Assembly: GCA_017461425.1 (NCBI GenBank)
Contig: JAFTXY010000003.1
Location: forward strand, 36,288 to 100,287
DNA: 64,000 nt
Source: Candidatus Gastranaerophilales bacterium
GTDB lineage: Bacteria; Cyanobacteriota; Vampirovibrionia; Gastranaerophilales; Gastranaerophilaceae
Direction of reading: 5' to 3'
Below, piece after piece: positions 63,862-64,000 of this stretch (within the stretch, counting starts at the first letter, position 1; each line of letters opens with the position of its first letter). Position numbers and translations under genes: made by a program. The notes beneath the pieces are model-generated. The model was not told the DNA's origin, ran no database searches, and saw nothing but the letters and a program-made list of their open reading frames with translations.

Positions 63862-64000
63862 ATGAAAAACAAAAACAAAAAATTTGCCTTTGGTATGATG
63901 GAAACGGTAATCGCTTTCATCTTTATCGCTGTTGTTTTAGTCGGAACAACACCAACAATCACTAGAAAGATAGTTAATAATGCAGAAATCGGCGCAACAT
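63862..64000 (+). CDS. Prepilin-like protein (3' truncated by window end)
   Basis: The first 46 codons are visible: a basic leader, then A|FGMMETVIAFIFIAVVLVG, a type IV pilin hydrophobic helix with E5 although the usual T-L sequence is altered. It begins 8 bases after the previous pilin-like gene, the third plus-strand member of this cluster. The rest lies outside the window. Confidence 0.7.
   Translation, partial: MKNKNKKFAFGMMETVIAFIFIAVVLVGTTPTITRKIVNNAEIGAT

Overview
The window is a very AT-rich, densely coding bacterial chromosome segment with genes on both strands. My best guess is a gut member of the Gastranaerophilales ('Melainabacteria', the non-photosynthetic sister group of Cyanobacteria). 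That is inference from gene style: low GC, a dnaA not linked to dnaN, a GH57 branching enzyme, c-di-AMP synthesis, type IV pilin-like genes, and many lineage-type proteins carrying a short N-terminal I-S-F-T-G-like motif. No rRNA is present to settle it.

Layout. 1-8.7 kb: end of a zinc-metallopeptidase-like gene, a 51-residue membrane protein, a giant coiled-coil protein with a C-terminal NlpC/CHAP-like domain, a DUF2993-like exported protein, then the run tmk / TPR protein / response regulator / histidine kinase and a secreted nuclease. 8.8-20.4 kb is an accessory region: five small XRE regulators and a MerR regulator with visible operators, surface-modification genes (methyltransferase, phosphoribosyltransferase-HAD fusion), an acyltransferase whose start lies behind an (AG)9 tract and is out of frame (candidate phase variation), a cassette between 40-bp direct repeats, a frameshifted serine-recombinase remnant, an OLD-family nuclease, and a duplicated 3' end of tRNA-Arg.

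20.4-30.4 kb: PAS/GAF histidine kinase, parvulin, a 6S-like RNA, ssb with a four-carbon sugar-acid kinase and a PdxA-like dehydrogenase, purB, an EF-hand protein, a long SRP RNA with Alu-type 5' domain, nested hairpin repeats and tRNA-Leu. 30.4-47 kb: a second acyltransferase, several FxG-motif proteins (two metallopeptidase-like or helical-repeat proteins and one possible kinase-fold protein), two glycogen enzymes (GH57 branching and GH13 debranching), surE, an HD hydrolase and a UvrD-type helicase. 47-60.5 kb is mostly housekeeping: cdd, radical SAM enzymes, a PerM-type membrane protein, lysA-cdaA, dnaA, a DprA-like protein and pcrA. 60.5-64 kb: a duplicated RWYD-repeat protein and a pilin-like gene cluster that runs off the end.

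The most unusual signals are the recurrent N-terminal FxG motif on otherwise unrelated proteins, the AG-tract acyltransferase, the nested hairpin repeats at the SRP RNA/tRNA-Leu locus, and the protein-kinase-like FxG protein. Start codons were moved from the longest reading frame wherever a ribosome binding site or signal peptide supported a shorter product.
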